Below, in pieces: positions 63,510 through 64,000 of a DNA stretch of 64,000 nt. A program made the position numbers and the translations under genes. Source of the stretch: [Clostridium] innocuum. Lineage in GTDB: Bacteria; Bacillota_I; Bacilli_A; Erysipelotrichales; Erysipelotrichaceae. The DNA lies in NCBI GenBank assembly GCA_012317185.1, contig CP048838.1, positions 2,480,001 to 2,544,000 of the forward strand, in the 5' to 3' direction. The notes below the pieces were generated by a model. It saw only the letters and a list, made by a program, of their open reading frames with translations, was not told where the DNA came from and ran no database searches. Within the stretch, counting starts at the first letter, position 1. Every line of letters begins with the position of its first letter.

Positions 63510-63744
63510 TACAAAAAAAACGCCGTTCGATATACTCGAAAGACGCTTGCACGCGGTACCACTTCCGTTGCTCTGTCTGAGACAGAACCCCTTGTTTCAT
63601 AACGCAGAAAGATCGCGTCCCATGATACTTGATTCCCACAGGCTCTAGCAGGTGCGCTTCCCCATACGTTTCACAACAGCCTTCCACCATCGCTGTCTCG
63701 CTTTTGATTCCGGTATGACTACTCTCCTGCATCATCGATTTGTT
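63510..63744 (-). promoter_or_regulatory. Arg T-box leader of the arginine operon
   Basis: The T-box core GGAAGTGGTACCGCG ends at about 63552 on the minus strand. The terminator CGTCTTTCGA/TCGAACGGCG with one mismatch and TTTTTTTT lies at 63513-63545. Stem I: lower stem GCAGG/CCTGC, AGAGTAG on the 5' side of the specifier loop, upper stem CATAC/GTATG. The 3' side, GGGAAGCGCA, places CGC (Arg) at 63654-63656. Uncharged tRNA-Arg would switch on argGHCJBDF. Confidence 0.9.
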
Positions 63745-63750
63745 GAATAC

Positions 63751-63779
63751 ATCATACTACTGTGAAAACTCAATGTCAA
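63751..63779 (-). promoter_or_regulatory. Promoter of the arginine T-box operon
   Basis: The minus strand has consensus TTGACA (63774-63779), a 17-nt spacer and TATGAT (63751-63756). No ArgR box-like palindrome was noticed around it. Confidence 0.88.
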
Positions 63780-63879
63780 CCTTTAATTTCATAATTTTAC
63801 ATTTCGCTATCATTTCTTTCAATTTTATTACAAAATAAACTTATTTCTTTCATTTCATATCATTTCAAGCAAGACTGCT

Positions 63880-63908
63880 TTGACAATCCCTGCGGAATAC
63901 AGTAGAAT
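63880..63908 (+). promoter_or_regulatory. Promoter of the right-edge gene
   Basis: TTGACA (63880-63885), a 17-nt spacer and TAGAAT (63903-63908), about 40 nt before the ATG. Confidence 0.8.
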
Positions 63909-63947
63909 TTAACCATACATATGAAATAACCGTCAGGAGGGAATTTT

Positions 63948-64000
63948 ATGAACTTCATCTTTATTTCTCCGCACTTTCCGGAAAGCTACTGGCTGTTCTG
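63948..64000 (+). CDS. 5' end of a gene, possibly an ATP-grasp protein (partial)
   Basis: Only 17 codons are in the window: MNFIFISPHFPESYWLF. AGGAGGG lies 6 nt before ATG 63948 and a consensus promoter precedes it. The opening resembles that of ATP-grasp (carbamoyl-phosphate-synthase-like) proteins in gut Firmicutes, but 17 residues are too few for a firm call. Confidence 0.5.
   Translation, partial: MNFIFISPHFPESYWLF

Noticed and set aside
63505..63735. Minus-strand ORF of 76 aa right of argG
   Set aside because: It is the T-box leader read as protein.

Overview
The window comes from a low-GC Gram-positive (Bacillota) chromosome. Gene content suggests Erysipelotrichia, a gut anaerobe of the [Clostridium] innocuum / Longicatena type. 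The grounds are a Mollicutes-length SMC (about 976 aa), a Firmicutes-type DnaE, T-box leaders, a DUF1292/IreB/RuvX/MltG housekeeping block, a stand-alone [FeFe]-hydrogenase and obligate fermentation genes (acetate kinase, Fe-S serine dehydratase). The genus is an inference; the complete 16S gene at 40351-41892 would settle it. Nearly all genes, including the rRNA operon, are on the minus strand.

Layout, left to right. 1-2.4 kb: tRNA-Arg, then an IS66-type transposon gene split by an in-phase A_AAA_AAG slippery site, then a gene-free stretch. 2.4-6.0 kb: dnaE and a GNAT acetyltransferase, with a palindromic structured element upstream. 6.2-11.9 kb: a three-gene operon of a SUKH-domain membrane protein, an HscC-like short Hsp70 and a membrane J-domain protein with HPE in place of HPD. 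This is the best candidate here for an undescribed system. 12.0-18.4 kb: smc-ftsY-ylxM-ackA-nrnA as one tightly overlapping operon. 18.6-19.3 kb: hemolysin III on the plus strand. 19.6-25.1 kb: holA-serine dehydratase-flavodoxin-GIY-YIG, and comEA-comEC. 25.2-31.3 kb: alaS (with an Ala T-box)-ireB-ruvX-DUF1292-mltG-udk-greA, a conserved Firmicutes order. 31.4-36.8 kb: mnmA-CPBP protease-recD2-a 58-codon membrane peptide-AI-2E family permease.

37.0-42.1 kb: a complete 16S-23S-5S operon without spacer tRNAs, with perfect 15-16 bp processing stems around each large rRNA and a consensus promoter with an A-tract UP element. 42.2-48.1 kb: a small ORF, a MarR-MATE efflux pair with a palindromic operator, a 0.77 kb gene-free stretch ending in an orphan plus-strand terminator, and a two-gene osmoprotectant ABC transporter with permease and binding protein fused. 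48.4-55.2 kb: tRNA-Leu, a monofunctional transglycosylase, UPF0154, a hypothetical gene, a group-B-like [FeFe]-hydrogenase, an EamA exporter, xpt, and a thioredoxin-like lipoprotein with an ECF S-component. 55.4-63.8 kb: a complete seven-gene arginine operon, argG-H-C-J-B-D-F, behind a T-box whose specifier reads CGC (Arg). The right edge holds the start of a plus-strand gene.

The genes cover replication and segregation (dnaE, holA, smc), protein targeting (ftsY), competence DNA uptake (comEA/comEC), translation (alaS, tRNA, rRNA, mnmA), wall synthesis (mltG, mtgA), osmoprotection and arginine synthesis. Two operons are controlled by tRNA-charging T-boxes. No prophage, plasmid, CRISPR array or resistance island is visible; the IS66 element is the only mobile element recognised.
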